From Terriglobia bacterium (GTDB lineage Bacteria; Acidobacteriota; Terriglobia; Terriglobales; SCQP01): DNA of 64,000 bases. Location: contig JAJPKR010000061.1 of assembly GCA_021323595.1 (NCBI GenBank), positions 19,364-83,363 on the forward strand, in the 5' to 3' direction. Both the position numbers and the translations under genes were made by a program. The number at the start of each line of letters is the position of its first letter. Position 1 is the first letter of the stretch. Below are positions 7,788 to 17,437 of the stretch, one piece after another. The notes under the pieces were generated by a model that was given only the letters and a program-made list of their open reading frames with translations, was not told where the DNA came from and ran no database searches.

Positions 7788-10570
7788 GCCGCACACTCCC
7801 GGTCACTGGACTCTGTTGGCTGCTATTGGCGGCCGCGGCTGCGCCGGCGCAGGCCCCGGCCCCGGCGCGGCCGCTGCACCTGCCCTCGAATCAACTGCTG
7901 TTCGAACCGGCGCCGGGGGCGCCGCAGCAGCTCGACAGCTTTCCCGCCGCGCTCGCGGCCTCGCCCGACGGCCGCTATGTAGCCGCTCTCGATGCCGGTT
8001 TCGGCACGCAGTCGATCGCTATCGCCGATACCGCGACCGGCGAGCTGCGCGACTTCGCCGATCCGCGCCTCAGCGCGAAGCATCGCCAGACTTACTTCCT
8101 GGGCCTGGCGTTCAGTCCCAGCGGCCGCGAGATCTTCGCGTCACTGGCATCGTTGACCGATCCGCGAGGGCGCAGAACCGGAGACCTGGGCAACGGCATT
8201 TTGGTTTATCGCTTCGCGGGGGGCAGAATCACGCCCGAGCGTTTTCTTCCGATCCCTCTCCAGCCGCTCGCCCCCGGACGCCGCGCCAGCGGGATGGGCC
8301 GTTCCGTGCCGCCGGGATTTGCGATTCCTTATCCCGCCGGCCTCGCCGTGTTTCGCACCGCCGGCGGGTTGCGCATCCTGGCCGCGAATAATCTCTCCGA
8401 CAATGCACTCTTGCTCGACGCGGCTTCGGGACGCATCCTCGAGCGGTTCGATCTCGGCATCAGCCCCACGGTTCCAGCCGCCTATCCTTATGCCGTCGTG
8501 GTCGCGCCCGACCACCGCACCGCGTATTGCAGTCTTTGGAACGGCTCGCGCGTGGCGCAGCTGGATCTCGCGAGCGGGCGCATCACGCGCTGGTTGCCCT
8601 TAGCCCCGCCGCGCAGCCGGACCGCGGCTGGTTCCCATCCCAGCGCCCTGCTGCTCAGCCGTGACGGCCGATGGCTGTTTGTCGCCTTGAGCAACGCCGA
8701 TCGCGTCGCCGCCGTGCCGCTGGCGGGGCAAGCCGCGCCCGCCTGGCTGGATACCACGCTGCCCGACGAGCGCTACGGCGGCAGCACGCCGAATGCCCTC
8801 GCCGAATCGCCCGACGGCCGCCGGCTGTTCGTCGCCGACGCCTCGCTCGACGCGGTGGCGGTGTTCGATACGCGCGGCCTGGCGCCGGGCCGGACGCGCC
8901 GCGCCGCCGGATTCCTCCCGACCGAATGGTATCCGACCGCTCTCGCCGCCGGCGGCGGCCAGCTCTGGATCGCCAGCGGCAAAGGGCAAGGCACCGGTCC
9001 CAACGGAACGCTGCCCGCGACCCCCAAGGGAGGGCGCGCCCGCCTCGGTCATCCCTACATCGCGGCCTTGTTGCGCGGCAGTCTGGCGCACGTCTCGTTC
9101 GCGGCTGCGACCACGGATTTGGCGGCGCAAACGGCCATCGTCGAGCGCGCGAACCTCATGCAGGGCCGCCTGCCCGCCTTACCGTTCCGCGCCGGACACA
9201 ACCCCATCCGGCATGTGATCTACATCATCAAGGAAAATCGCACCTACGACCAAGTCTTGGGCGATCTCGGCGCCGGCGACGGCGACCCGTCGCTCACTTT
9301 ATACGGCGCCGCCATCACGCCGAACGAGCATGAGCTGGCGCGCCGCTTCGGCGTGCTCGACAATTTTTATGACAGCGGCGAAGTTTCCGGCGACGGTCAT
9401 GTCTGGTCCATGGCCGCGATCACCAGCGATTACAACGAAAGAACGTGGCAAATCAGCTATCGCAACAGCCAACGCAGCTACGACTATGAAGGCGCGGTAG
9501 CCGGCGAGGTCCCGCTCGAGCACGGGATCGCCGACGTGGACGAGCCGGGGACGGGCTACATCTGGGCCGATGTCGCCCGCCACGGCCTGAGCCATCGCAA
9601 CTACGGCGAATACGTGGTCACGGAGTGGTGCGATGAACGCGGCCAGGCGGCTCCGCCCGAAGCGGGCGCGCCGCCGCTGCCGGCCCGCCACTGCCCGCAA
9701 ACCTGGGTCCGGCCCGGCCAGCCGCTCATGGGCGCCGCCGGCCAGGCCAGCCCGTGGCCCTGGCGCGTCCCCGTCATCGCCCGCGATATCGCCAGCAAGC
9801 CAGAGCTCGTGGGCCATTTCGACCCGGCCTTCGCCGACTTTCGCTTGGACTATCCCGACCAACTGCGCGCCGACGAGTTCTTGCGCGAATTTCGCGGCTT
9901 CGTGCAGGCGCGCGACACCGGGCAGGGGCCCCGCCTGCCCAACTTCATCATCCTGCGCCTGCCCAACGATCACACCATGGGCACGCGGCCCGGCGGCCCG
10001 ACGCCGGAGGCCTCCGTCGCCGACAACGATCTGGCGGTGGGACGGGTAGTGGAAGCGGTCTCACACAGCCCTTATTGGAGCGACACCGCTATCGTGATTC
10101 TCGAGGACGATGCCCAAGACGGCGCCGACCATGTGGACGCGCACCGCAGCCTCTGCTTGGTCATCAGCAAATATTCGCCGTCCTCCGAGGCCCGCCCCTT
10201 CGTGGACCACCACTTCTATACGACCGTCAACGCCATCCGCACGATGGAAGTGCTGCTCGGTTTGCCGCCGATGAATCACAATGACGCCCGCGCCGCCGTC
10301 ATGGCGCCGCTTTTCTCCGGCGCCGGCGACCAGGCGCCCTTCGACGCCGACTTTCGCAACCGCGACAACGGCCTCATCTACCGGATGAATCCCGCGCGCG
10401 GCCCCGGCGCGCGCGCTTCCGCGGCCATGGATTGGCGCCACGCCGATGCCAATCCCGCCGCCGCGCTGAACGCGATCCTGTGGCGCGAGCGGAAGGGCAA
10501 CACGCCCGAACCCGCCCCGCGTTACACCGTGCCCGGCCTGGACGCCCCGCCGGCGGGCGCAAGCCGCTAG
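7784..10570 (+). CDS. Secreted YncE-type beta-propeller / phosphoesterase fusion
   Basis: 928 residues. The signal peptide (LCWLLLAAAAAPAQA) is followed by a YVTN-like beta-propeller (about 40-430), with repeated SPDGRxxxVADAS blades, and a phosphoesterase domain of the phospholipase C / acid phosphatase type (about 470-900). The latter begins HVIYIIKENRTYDQVLGDL and includes FIILRLPNDHTMGT, AIVILEDDAQDGADHVD and VDHHFYTTVN, the metal-site region of the alkaline phosphatase superfamily. It is likely to release phosphate from esters outside the cytoplasm; the propeller may bind substrate or partners. ATG 7784 overlaps the thiL stop. Confidence 0.88.
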   Translation: MSRTLPVTGLCWLLLAAAAAPAQAPAPARPLHLPSNQLLFEPAPGAPQQLDSFPAALAASPDGRYVAALDAGFGTQSIAIADTATGELRDFADPRLSAKHRQTYFLGLAFSPSGREIFASLASLTDPRGRRTGDLGNGILVYRFAGGRITPERFLPIPLQPLAPGRRASGMGRSVPPGFAIPYPAGLAVFRTAGGLRILAANNLSDNALLLDAASGRILERFDLGISPTVPAAYPYAVVVAPDHRTAYCSLWNGSRVAQLDLASGRITRWLPLAPPRSRTAAGSHPSALLLSRDGRWLFVALSNADRVAAVPLAGQAAPAWLDTTLPDERYGGSTPNALAESPDGRRLFVADASLDAVAVFDTRGLAPGRTRRAAGFLPTEWYPTALAAGGGQLWIASGKGQGTGPNGTLPATPKGGRARLGHPYIAALLRGSLAHVSFAAATTDLAAQTAIVERANLMQGRLPALPFRAGHNPIRHVIYIIKENRTYDQVLGDLGAGDGDPSLTLYGAAITPNEHELARRFGVLDNFYDSGEVSGDGHVWSMAAITSDYNERTWQISYRNSQRSYDYEGAVAGEVPLEHGIADVDEPGTGYIWADVARHGLSHRNYGEYVVTEWCDERGQAAPPEAGAPPLPARHCPQTWVRPGQPLMGAAGQASPWPWRVPVIARDIASKPELVGHFDPAFADFRLDYPDQLRADEFLREFRGFVQARDTGQGPRLPNFIILRLPNDHTMGTRPGGPTPEASVADNDLAVGRVVEAVSHSPYWSDTAIVILEDDAQDGADHVDAHRSLCLVISKYSPSSEARPFVDHHFYTTVNAIRTMEVLLGLPPMNHNDARAAVMAPLFSGAGDQAPFDADFRNRDNGLIYRMNPARGPGARASAAMDWRHADANPAAALNAILWRERKGNTPEPAPRYTVPGLDAPPAGASR

Positions 10571-10576
10571 CCGCGG

Positions 10577-13500
10577 TCAGAACTCCAGGCGCACGCCGAG
10601 CTGCGCGGCAAAGGGAATGCCCACGGTGGTCCCCGGTCCGAAAAAATCGCCGAGCGCGCCCGCAGGCACCCGTAGCTGCCGCAGGCTGGTGATGGGCTGG
10701 GTTTGCGTGCATGCGGCATTCAGGCAGAAAGCGGTGGCGTTCGACAAGCTGTTGACGGGTGTCGGCAACGCGGCGAGGCTGGTGACGTAGTTGGCGCCGG
10801 GATTGTTGCGATTGAAGAGATTGAAAAACTCGATCAGCGGCGTCAACGTCCAGCGTTCCCGCCGTAGGGGCCGGCTGACACGCAGATCGAATTGCACGAA
10901 GGGCGTGCCCCGCAGCTCGTCCAGCGTGGTTTGCACCCCGTTGACGATGGCGCGATCATCCATGGGATCGCCCAAGCCGTTGACATCCACCGGGGTAGTC
11001 AGAGTAAACGGCCGGGCGCTTTCGGCTTGGCCGAGCAGGCTCAGCTGCAGCCCGCCCGGCGCGAGATAGCTTCCCGCCAGCACCGCGCGATGGCGCACGT
11101 CCTCGCCGGAGGGGCCGTAATCGCCGGGGGCGAAGGCATGCAGCGGATTGCAGACCCCGTTGACATAATCGAACAACTCGCCGAGCACGCACCCCCACGT
11201 GTTCGCGCGGGCGAGCGTGTAGTTGAATATCCATTGGTAGCGATGGCCCCAGTGCCCTTGCAAGTGAACCGATAGCGCGTCGTAGGACGAGCGATTATCG
11301 CCGCGGAAGACGGCTACGTTCGGCACGTTCGCCTGCTGATCGGCGCGATCCTGCGGAAACAGGGGCGAGAACAAGGTATAGCCGGCCTGGTACTCGTAGC
11401 GACGGTAGGAGTGGTTGCCCTCTTCGTGCGTCCAGTCGGCGCCTAGGCTCCAATTCGGGGTCAACGCGTGTTCCACCCCGGCGGTGATGTGGATCGCATA
11501 CGGCGTTTCGTAGTTGGGATCGATGACTGCGCCCTGCGCGCCCCCGGGCAAGCAACCGGCGTCCCCGGGCTTGAAGCAGGGCGCGGGCGGCTCGTTCACC
11601 GCTTGCAGGGCCTGCACCCAGCCGTTTTGCGCCGAGTCGGCGAAGAAGAGACCCGCGCCCGCGCGAATTACGGTTTGTTCCCGCCCGTCGGGAGAAAACG
11701 CGATGCCAAGACGAGGCGCAAACGCCTTGCGGTAATCGTGCGGCACGCCGGCCAGCGGAATCTTCAGCGCGCGCAGCGTCAGCAGCGCGGGATTGCTGGC
11801 CTGGCTGCGCCCCGACGCCTGAAACAGCCCAAAGGTCGTATCCCACCGCAACCCATAGTCAATCCGCAGGCGAGGCGTGGCTTCCCATTCGTCTTGAACG
11901 TAGAGGCCGAGCCGCTGCACGTTTTGCGAAAACGCGCCGTTGCCGGCCGGCGTGTCGAGACAGGTGGTTCCGGGCGTGGCATCCGGCGCACAGACCAAGT
12001 CCGCGGCAAATTGCCGAGGGGCGGCGAGATAATCGCTCGGATTCATCGGGAAGACGGTCAGGTTTTCGGCGTTGGCGGAGAGCGCTCCGCTCAGCACCGG
12101 CTCATGGATGAAGTCCAGGCCGAAGCGCAGCACGTGGCTTGACGCCTGGCGGCTCAGGTCGTAGCGGAGCTGGTATTTTTCTTGGTCGCGCAGGACGGGA
12201 AACGCCGTGATCGGCGTGATGAATTGGTTGTCGCCGAAGGTCTCGAAGCCGGAAATGGTGCTGGCGGTCGCGCTGAAGGGAAACGCCAGCGCGAACCCCA
12301 AGTCGCCGTTGCGCGTTTCGGAATGGCGCAGCAGGCTGGCCGCCAGCAAGAAATGGCTGAGCCAATGCGAATGGAACGAATGATTCTGGTCGAGCACCGC
12401 GTTGACATAGCTGGAACGCGAGGTGGCGCCGGTCGAGGGCAACGCCGCCTGCTGCACCAAATCGTTGCGGGTGGTGTAGCCGTCGCTCGAAAGCCGCAAG
12501 AACCATTGCGAGCGGTCCGACTGCGCCCAGTCCAGGCGCAGGGACGCCATCACGTCGCGGAATGGCACGGGCACGGAGCTGGGCGCATCGATCGATGCGA
12601 CGCCAGGAATCAAGCCGTCCGCGGCCAAACTGCCCAGGGCTTGAAACTGCGCCAAGCTGGCGGCGCTGTACGCGATGCTGGCGTTCTCCCGCACCGCCTC
12701 GATCGAGCTGAACGCCCACAGCCGATGGCGGCGCAGCGGCCCGCCCAAAGCCGCCACGAAGTTCTGCCGGGAAAACGGCTGTTTGGGGTTGGGCGCGGGG
12801 TTGTCGATGGGAAAGCGGGCATTCAGGCCGGCCGCCCGCTCGTAAAACTCCGCCTCGCCGTGCGGCTGATCGGTACCGCGTTTGGTGGTGATCACGACCG
12901 ATCCCGCGGTGGTGCGGCCGGTATCGGCATTCTCTTCGGCGGTGCGCACGGCGAACTCCTGGATCGCCGCCGGAGAAAAATTCTGCAAGAAGCCGCCGAT
13001 GTAATCGTCGGAATCGTCCGCCCCGTCCACCGACAGCTCCACGTTGAGACCGGAGCTGCCGCCGAACGACACCGCGGTAATGCGCGCCTTGGTGGGATCG
13101 GAGGGTTCCACCGGCTCCGTGCCGGGCACGAGATAGGCGATATTGGCGAAGCTGCGCGCGGCAAGCGGAATCGTCGCCAAGTCGGAAGCCGTCACGACGC
13201 CTTCGTGCACGGCGCTCAGATCGAGCGGCTGCGTGGCGATGGAGGAGCCTCCGGAACGCACCTCGACGACGCTCTTCACCGCCGCCGGCCTTAGCGTCAC
13301 CACCAGCGCGCGCACGACGCTCACTTGCACCGTCACTTCCGATCGCGCGGGCGCGAATCCCGGCGCCGTGACCGTGAGCTGGTAAACGCCCGGGGTCAGC
13401 TCTAGGATCGAAAAATCGCCGTTGCGATTGGCCGTCACTTGCCGGGCGCCGGCGCCGCCGCCTACCAGCAGGAGTTGCGCGTTGGGCACGCGCGCGCCTT

Positions 13501-13612
13501 GTCCGTCCTGCACGATGCCGCTCAGCCCGCCGCGGGCTTCTTGCCCGTAAACACCGCCGGCCAGCAGCAGCGCCAACAAAAACCCTGTCGCTAACGATCG
13601 CAGACTCTTCAC
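10577..13612 (-). CDS. TonB-dependent receptor with carboxypeptidase regulatory-like domain (Oar-like)
   Basis: 1011 residues from GTG 13612. Signal peptide (LATGFLLALLLAGGVYG), then a carboxypeptidase-regulatory-like beta-sandwich (about 25-110), plug domain (about 125-250) and a long outer-membrane barrel whose last residues are LGVRLEF. It should take up an unknown large or scarce substrate, energised by TonB. Neighbours are convergent and divergent, so it is a single-gene unit. Its 5' region to 13953 contains a hairpin followed by a T tract on this strand, which could be a leader terminator. Ligand not inferable. Confidence 0.9.
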   Translation of the reverse strand: MKSLRSLATGFLLALLLAGGVYGQEARGGLSGIVQDGQGARVPNAQLLLVGGGAGARQVTANRNGDFSILELTPGVYQLTVTAPGFAPARSEVTVQVSVVRALVVTLRPAAVKSVVEVRSGGSSIATQPLDLSAVHEGVVTASDLATIPLAARSFANIAYLVPGTEPVEPSDPTKARITAVSFGGSSGLNVELSVDGADDSDDYIGGFLQNFSPAAIQEFAVRTAEENADTGRTTAGSVVITTKRGTDQPHGEAEFYERAAGLNARFPIDNPAPNPKQPFSRQNFVAALGGPLRRHRLWAFSSIEAVRENASIAYSAASLAQFQALGSLAADGLIPGVASIDAPSSVPVPFRDVMASLRLDWAQSDRSQWFLRLSSDGYTTRNDLVQQAALPSTGATSRSSYVNAVLDQNHSFHSHWLSHFLLAASLLRHSETRNGDLGFALAFPFSATASTISGFETFGDNQFITPITAFPVLRDQEKYQLRYDLSRQASSHVLRFGLDFIHEPVLSGALSANAENLTVFPMNPSDYLAAPRQFAADLVCAPDATPGTTCLDTPAGNGAFSQNVQRLGLYVQDEWEATPRLRIDYGLRWDTTFGLFQASGRSQASNPALLTLRALKIPLAGVPHDYRKAFAPRLGIAFSPDGREQTVIRAGAGLFFADSAQNGWVQALQAVNEPPAPCFKPGDAGCLPGGAQGAVIDPNYETPYAIHITAGVEHALTPNWSLGADWTHEEGNHSYRRYEYQAGYTLFSPLFPQDRADQQANVPNVAVFRGDNRSSYDALSVHLQGHWGHRYQWIFNYTLARANTWGCVLGELFDYVNGVCNPLHAFAPGDYGPSGEDVRHRAVLAGSYLAPGGLQLSLLGQAESARPFTLTTPVDVNGLGDPMDDRAIVNGVQTTLDELRGTPFVQFDLRVSRPLRRERWTLTPLIEFFNLFNRNNPGANYVTSLAALPTPVNSLSNATAFCLNAACTQTQPITSLRQLRVPAGALGDFFGPGTTVGIPFAAQLGVRLEF

Positions 13613-13953
13613 GCGTTTTTGCCGAGAAGAGTCAGACTATCGGCGCCGCCCAACTACTACCAGCGATCGTGGTGCCCTCGGCGCGCCGCGGCAGGCCGCC
13701 GTTCGCGTGCGCCGAACGCACCGGCTTGGGCTCGGCCGCGCGAAGGGCTCCGGCGGCTGGCCGCGCTTGCGCCCCGCTTTGAGTGATACCTAAAGCCCAG
13801 TTGCGGCGTAGTTTGCTCATAAGGAACGAAAAACGGCAACCGGGGGAGGAATGGAGACCCCGGTTGCCGCCGCGGTGCCGAAGCAACGCGCCTTGATTGT
13901 TAAGATTGACCGTCGGCAACGCTCGCAGGTTTCGAAATTTTGGCGAAAATCTC
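13613..13953. other. Divergent intergenic region between a TonB receptor and an ABC exporter
   Basis: 341 bases without a convincing gene. It should hold both 5' regions. The only strong element is the 12-base-pair hairpin with a - strand T tract at 13829-13869. No clear -35/-10 pair was found for either gene. Confidence 0.6.
13829..13869 (-). terminator. Rho-independent-type terminator on the - strand, inside a 5' region
   Basis: Perfect 12-base-pair inverted repeat CGGCAACCGGGG / CCCCGGTTGCCG (13834-13845 and 13858-13869) with a 12-base loop; on the - strand the stem is followed by TTTTT (13833-13829). It lies 217 bases upstream of the TonB receptor start and only 85 bases from the start of the divergent ABC gene, so it would end a short - strand transcript or attenuate the receptor mRNA. 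Confidence 0.7.
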
Positions 13954-14880
13954 ATGGCTGCGGCAATAGAGCTCCAAGGCGTTTCTAAGTCCTACGGTTC
14001 GGTCCACGCCGTCTCCTCGCTCGATCTTCGCGTTCCTGAAGGCAGCGTCTACGGCTTCCTTGGCCCGAATGGCTCCGGCAAGACCACGACGATTCGCATG
14101 ATCATGAACATCCTCGTGCCGGACCAGGGCTCTCTCTTTATCCAGGGCCGAAGTGTGAGCAAAGACACCAAAGATGTCATCGGCTATCTGCCGGAGGAGC
14201 GAGGCCTTTACCCAAAGATGAAGGTCGCCGAGCTCATTCGCTTCTTCGCCGAGTTGAAGAATGTGCCCCGCTCCGATCTCGAGCGGCGGGTGCGCTACTG
14301 GCTGGAGCGAGTGGATCTGGCGGACTGGGGAGCGAAGAAAGTCAATGAACTATCCAAGGGCATGCAGCAGAAAATTCAGTTCATTGTCAGCGTGATCGCC
14401 GACCCGCCGATTTTGATCCTCGACGAGCCCTCCTCGGGACTGGACCCAGTCAATGCCAATCTGCTGCGGGAGATCCTGTTGGAACTGCGTTCCCAGGGCA
14501 AGACCATCCTGTTCTCGACGCATCGCATGGAAGAGGCCGAGCGGCTCTGCGACCACATTTGCCTGATCAGCAAGGGGCATAAAGTCCTGGATGGCGAACT
14601 GAACGCCATTCGCAACTCCGCGGGCAAAGGGACGGTGCGCATCGATTACCGCGGCGATGCGCAGATCTTGCGGCGGGGACCGGGCGTCGCCAGCGTCGCC
14701 GATTACGGAAATTATGCCGAGGTGCAAATGGCGCCGGGCGGCGAGCCCGCCGCGCTCCTGCGCTGGCTGGCGCCGCAGCTAGAAATGACGCGTTTTGAAA
14801 TGCAGGCGCCCAGCCTGAACCAAATATTCCTGGATAGCGTCGGCGCCACCACCGCCGTGCCGGCGGCGCACGGAGGCTGA
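13954..14880 (+). CDS. ABC transporter ATP-binding protein, NatA-like
   Basis: 308 residues from ATG 13954; an upstream in-frame TTG exists but MAAAIELQGVSKSYGS is the normal family start. Walker A is GPNGSGKTT, the signature is ELSKGMQQK, Walker B is ILILDEPSSGLDP and the switch His is in FSTH. A C-terminal accessory domain (about 225-300) resembles DUF4162. It drives the permease encoded 4 bases downstream. By similarity the pair is a NatAB-like sodium or drug exporter, but the substrate is not shown by the sequence. Confidence 0.92.
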   Translation: MAAAIELQGVSKSYGSVHAVSSLDLRVPEGSVYGFLGPNGSGKTTTIRMIMNILVPDQGSLFIQGRSVSKDTKDVIGYLPEERGLYPKMKVAELIRFFAELKNVPRSDLERRVRYWLERVDLADWGAKKVNELSKGMQQKIQFIVSVIADPPILILDEPSSGLDPVNANLLREILLELRSQGKTILFSTHRMEEAERLCDHICLISKGHKVLDGELNAIRNSAGKGTVRIDYRGDAQILRRGPGVASVADYGNYAEVQMAPGGEPAALLRWLAPQLEMTRFEMQAPSLNQIFLDSVGATTAVPAAHGG

Positions 14881-14884
14881 GGCC

Positions 14885-16156
14885 GTGTCGAAACTCCTGA
14901 TCATCGCCAAGCGCGAGTACGTGCAACGGGTCAAGAGCAAGGGTTTCGTGATCTTCACGATTCTATTGCCCGCCCTGATGGCCGGCTACATCCTTTTCAT
15001 CGTCGCCATCAGCCGTGCCAGCCAAAATCAGCCGAGCCACTTGGCGGTGATCGACCTCTCGGGTGAAATTCTGCCGGTATTGCGGCAAGAACTGACGGAC
15101 AAGCTGAGCAACGGCAAGCCCAAATTCACCATCGAAGCCGTGACCGCCACGCCGGCGACTTTGCCGCAAGCTGAGCGCCGATTGGAACAAGCCGTTCTCG
15201 CCGGACGGTACACCGGCTTTCTCGTGCTGCCGGCGGACATCCTTACCAGCCACACCGCGCAATATCACGCCAAGAACGTCATCCTGGACGGCCAGACGAT
15301 TCAGAATCGCTTGCGCGATGCGGTGACACGCGTGCGGCTGCGGCAGGCGGGCATCGCGGCCGACCAGGTGCCGCAGTACTTCGCCGCCTTCGATCTCCAA
15401 GGTCTGCGCATCACGCCCGAGGGCGAACGCCAAGATCAGGGCCAGACGCTGGCTTTGGCCTATATCCTCGGCGGCCTCCTTTATTTCGTGCTGATCTTCT
15501 ACGGCATGAACTTCATGAGCAGCGTGGTTGAGGAAAAGACCAGCCGCGTCGCCGAAGTCGTGCTCTCCTCGGTCAGCGCCTTCGGGCTGCTGATGGGCAA
15601 GATCTTGGGCGTGGCCGGAGCGGCGCTGACGCAAGCCTGCATCTGGGGCGCGTGCTTGGCGCTGGTCGGCGCATATTCCGCCGTGGTGGCGTCGGCGGCC
15701 GGCGGCGGCTGGCTGCGGCATATCCCGCCCATCGGCCCGATGATCTATATCTCCTTCATCATTTTCTTCGTGCTCGGGTTCCTGCTCTACTCCAGCCTCT
15801 ATGCCGCGGTCGGAGCGACGGTTTCGAGCGAACAGGAGATGCGGCAATCGGCCATGCCGATCACGCTCTTGATCGTGGCGGCCTTTTTCATTTCGTTCAC
15901 GCCGATGATGCAGGTGGGCACGTCCCTCACGGCGGTGATCTTGTCGGAAATTCCCTTTTTCGCTCCCATTCTGATGATGGTGCGCATCCCCATCGCGAAC
16001 CCGCCGTTCTGGCAGATCGCGCTGTCGTGGGCGCTCTGCGCCGCGACGCTGGTGATCATCATCCAGTTCACCGCGAAGATCTACCGCGTCGGCATTCTGA
16101 TGACGGGCAAGCGGCCCAATTTGCCCGAGCTGTTGCGCTGGCTCAAGTACAGCTAG
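14885..16156 (+). CDS. ABC-2 type permease, NatB-like
   Basis: 423 residues from GTG 14885, 4 bases after the ATPase stop. One membrane helix near residues 20-42, an external domain of about 140 residues, then a cluster of about five helices beginning LAYILGGLLYFVLIFYGM. VEEKTSRVAEVVLSS is the conserved ABC2/NatB motif after the second helix. The external domain is typical of NatB and of lantibiotic or multidrug exporters. It forms the membrane half of the exporter with the preceding ATPase; direction and substrate are inferred. Confidence 0.9.
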   Translation: MSKLLIIAKREYVQRVKSKGFVIFTILLPALMAGYILFIVAISRASQNQPSHLAVIDLSGEILPVLRQELTDKLSNGKPKFTIEAVTATPATLPQAERRLEQAVLAGRYTGFLVLPADILTSHTAQYHAKNVILDGQTIQNRLRDAVTRVRLRQAGIAADQVPQYFAAFDLQGLRITPEGERQDQGQTLALAYILGGLLYFVLIFYGMNFMSSVVEEKTSRVAEVVLSSVSAFGLLMGKILGVAGAALTQACIWGACLALVGAYSAVVASAAGGGWLRHIPPIGPMIYISFIIFFVLGFLLYSSLYAAVGATVSSEQEMRQSAMPITLLIVAAFFISFTPMMQVGTSLTAVILSEIPFFAPILMMVRIPIANPPFWQIALSWALCAATLVIIIQFTAKIYRVGILMTGKRPNLPELLRWLKYS

Positions 16157-16216
16157 CCGCGCGGGCGTGCCCGGGCCATCACCGGCTCGCCAGGCGCCCG
16201 CCGCGACCAGGGCCGA

Positions 16217-17437
16217 TCAGGTGCGGTAGCTGGCGTTGATGTGGATGTAGGCTTCGGTCAGATCGCAGGTCCACATCCAGGCGCGAGCGCGCCCTGCGCC
16301 CAAGCGCACGCGGACCTCTACCTCTTTCACATCCAAGCGCCGCTTGGCCTCGCCTTCATCGAAGGGCAGGGCGCGGCCGCGGCGATAGAGCACCATGCCG
16401 TTGGCCTGCACTTCCGCCCGTTCGGGATCGAAGCGCGCGCCGGAGTAGCCGGCCGCCGCCAAGATGCGGCCCCAATTGGGATCGGCGCCGGCCAGCGCGG
16501 TCTTCACCAGCGGCGAATGCGCGATGGCGCGCGCGGCGCGATCGGCTTCGGCCGCGGTGCGCGCCCCCTCGACGGTAATCGTGACGAAGCGCCGCGCGCC
16601 TTCGCCGTCGCACACGATCTGCCGCGCGAGCGACGCGGCCACGGCGGCGAGCGCGGGCGTGAAGACGGCGGCGGCGGCGGGCGCGAGCGGCTTTCCCGCC
16701 GCTGCCAGCAGCGCCACCATGTCGTTGGTCGAGGTGTCGCCATCGACGGTGATGCGATGAAAGGAGACCGCAAGCGCTTGCCGGAGGCAGCGCCGCAGCA
16801 GCGGCAGGGCGAGCGGCGCATCGGTAAAGAGAAAGCCCAGCATGGTGGCCATGCGGGGGTGAATCATGCCGGCGCCCTTGGCGAAGCCGCCGACGTGATA
16901 GACGCGCCCGCCGAAGCGAAAACTCGCCCCCGCCAGCTTCGGCCGCGTATCGGTCGTGCAGATGGCCTGCGCTGCCGCGGCGGCGCCGTCTTCATCGGCG
17001 CGCCGGGACCATCGCTCGAGTTGCGCGGTGATGCGTTTCCACGGCAGGGGCACGCCGATGACGCCGGTCGAGGCAACCAGGATTTCTTCGCGGCCGCACG
17101 CGAGCAGCTGCGCCGCGCTCCGCGCCGTCGCCTGCGCCGCCCGCCGGCCGGCGGCGCCGGTGGCGCAGTTGGCGTTGCCGGAGTTCACCACCAGAGCCCG
17201 CACCCGGCCGCCGCCGCGGCGCAGGTTTTCCCGGCTCAGGCGCACCGGCGCGGCTTGCAGCCGATTGGTCGTGAAGACCGCGGCGCACCGCGCCGCCGGC
17301 TCGGCGATGATCCAGGCGAGATCGGCGGCCGCCTCCTTGATGCCGCAGGGGCCCGCGAGAAACCGGAAGCCGCCCAGGTTCGCGGGCCACGCGGGCGACG
17401 CCTCGGCGCCGCCCCGCTTGCCGTCCCGCCCGCTCAC
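16217..17437 (-). CDS. argJ: Bifunctional glutamate N-acetyltransferase / amino-acid acetyltransferase ArgJ
   Basis: 406 residues from GTG 17437, which overlaps the stop of the preceding gene (GTGA). Transfers the acetyl group from N-acetylornithine to glutamate and may also use acetyl-CoA. The autocleavage site is the Ala-Thr pair in HPRMATMLGFLFTD; TGVIGVPLP and TVDGDTSTNDMV are further family blocks. The Thr becomes the nucleophile of the beta chain. Last gene of argC-argB-argA-argJ. Because a separate acetyltransferase is present in the operon, ArgJ may only need to recycle acetyl groups. Confidence 0.95.
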   Translation of the reverse strand: MSGRDGKRGGAEASPAWPANLGGFRFLAGPCGIKEAAADLAWIIAEPAARCAAVFTTNRLQAAPVRLSRENLRRGGGRVRALVVNSGNANCATGAAGRRAAQATARSAAQLLACGREEILVASTGVIGVPLPWKRITAQLERWSRRADEDGAAAAAQAICTTDTRPKLAGASFRFGGRVYHVGGFAKGAGMIHPRMATMLGFLFTDAPLALPLLRRCLRQALAVSFHRITVDGDTSTNDMVALLAAAGKPLAPAAAAVFTPALAAVAASLARQIVCDGEGARRFVTITVEGARTAAEADRAARAIAHSPLVKTALAGADPNWGRILAAAGYSGARFDPERAEVQANGMVLYRRGRALPFDEGEAKRRLDVKEVEVRVRLGAGRARAWMWTCDLTEAYIHINASYRT

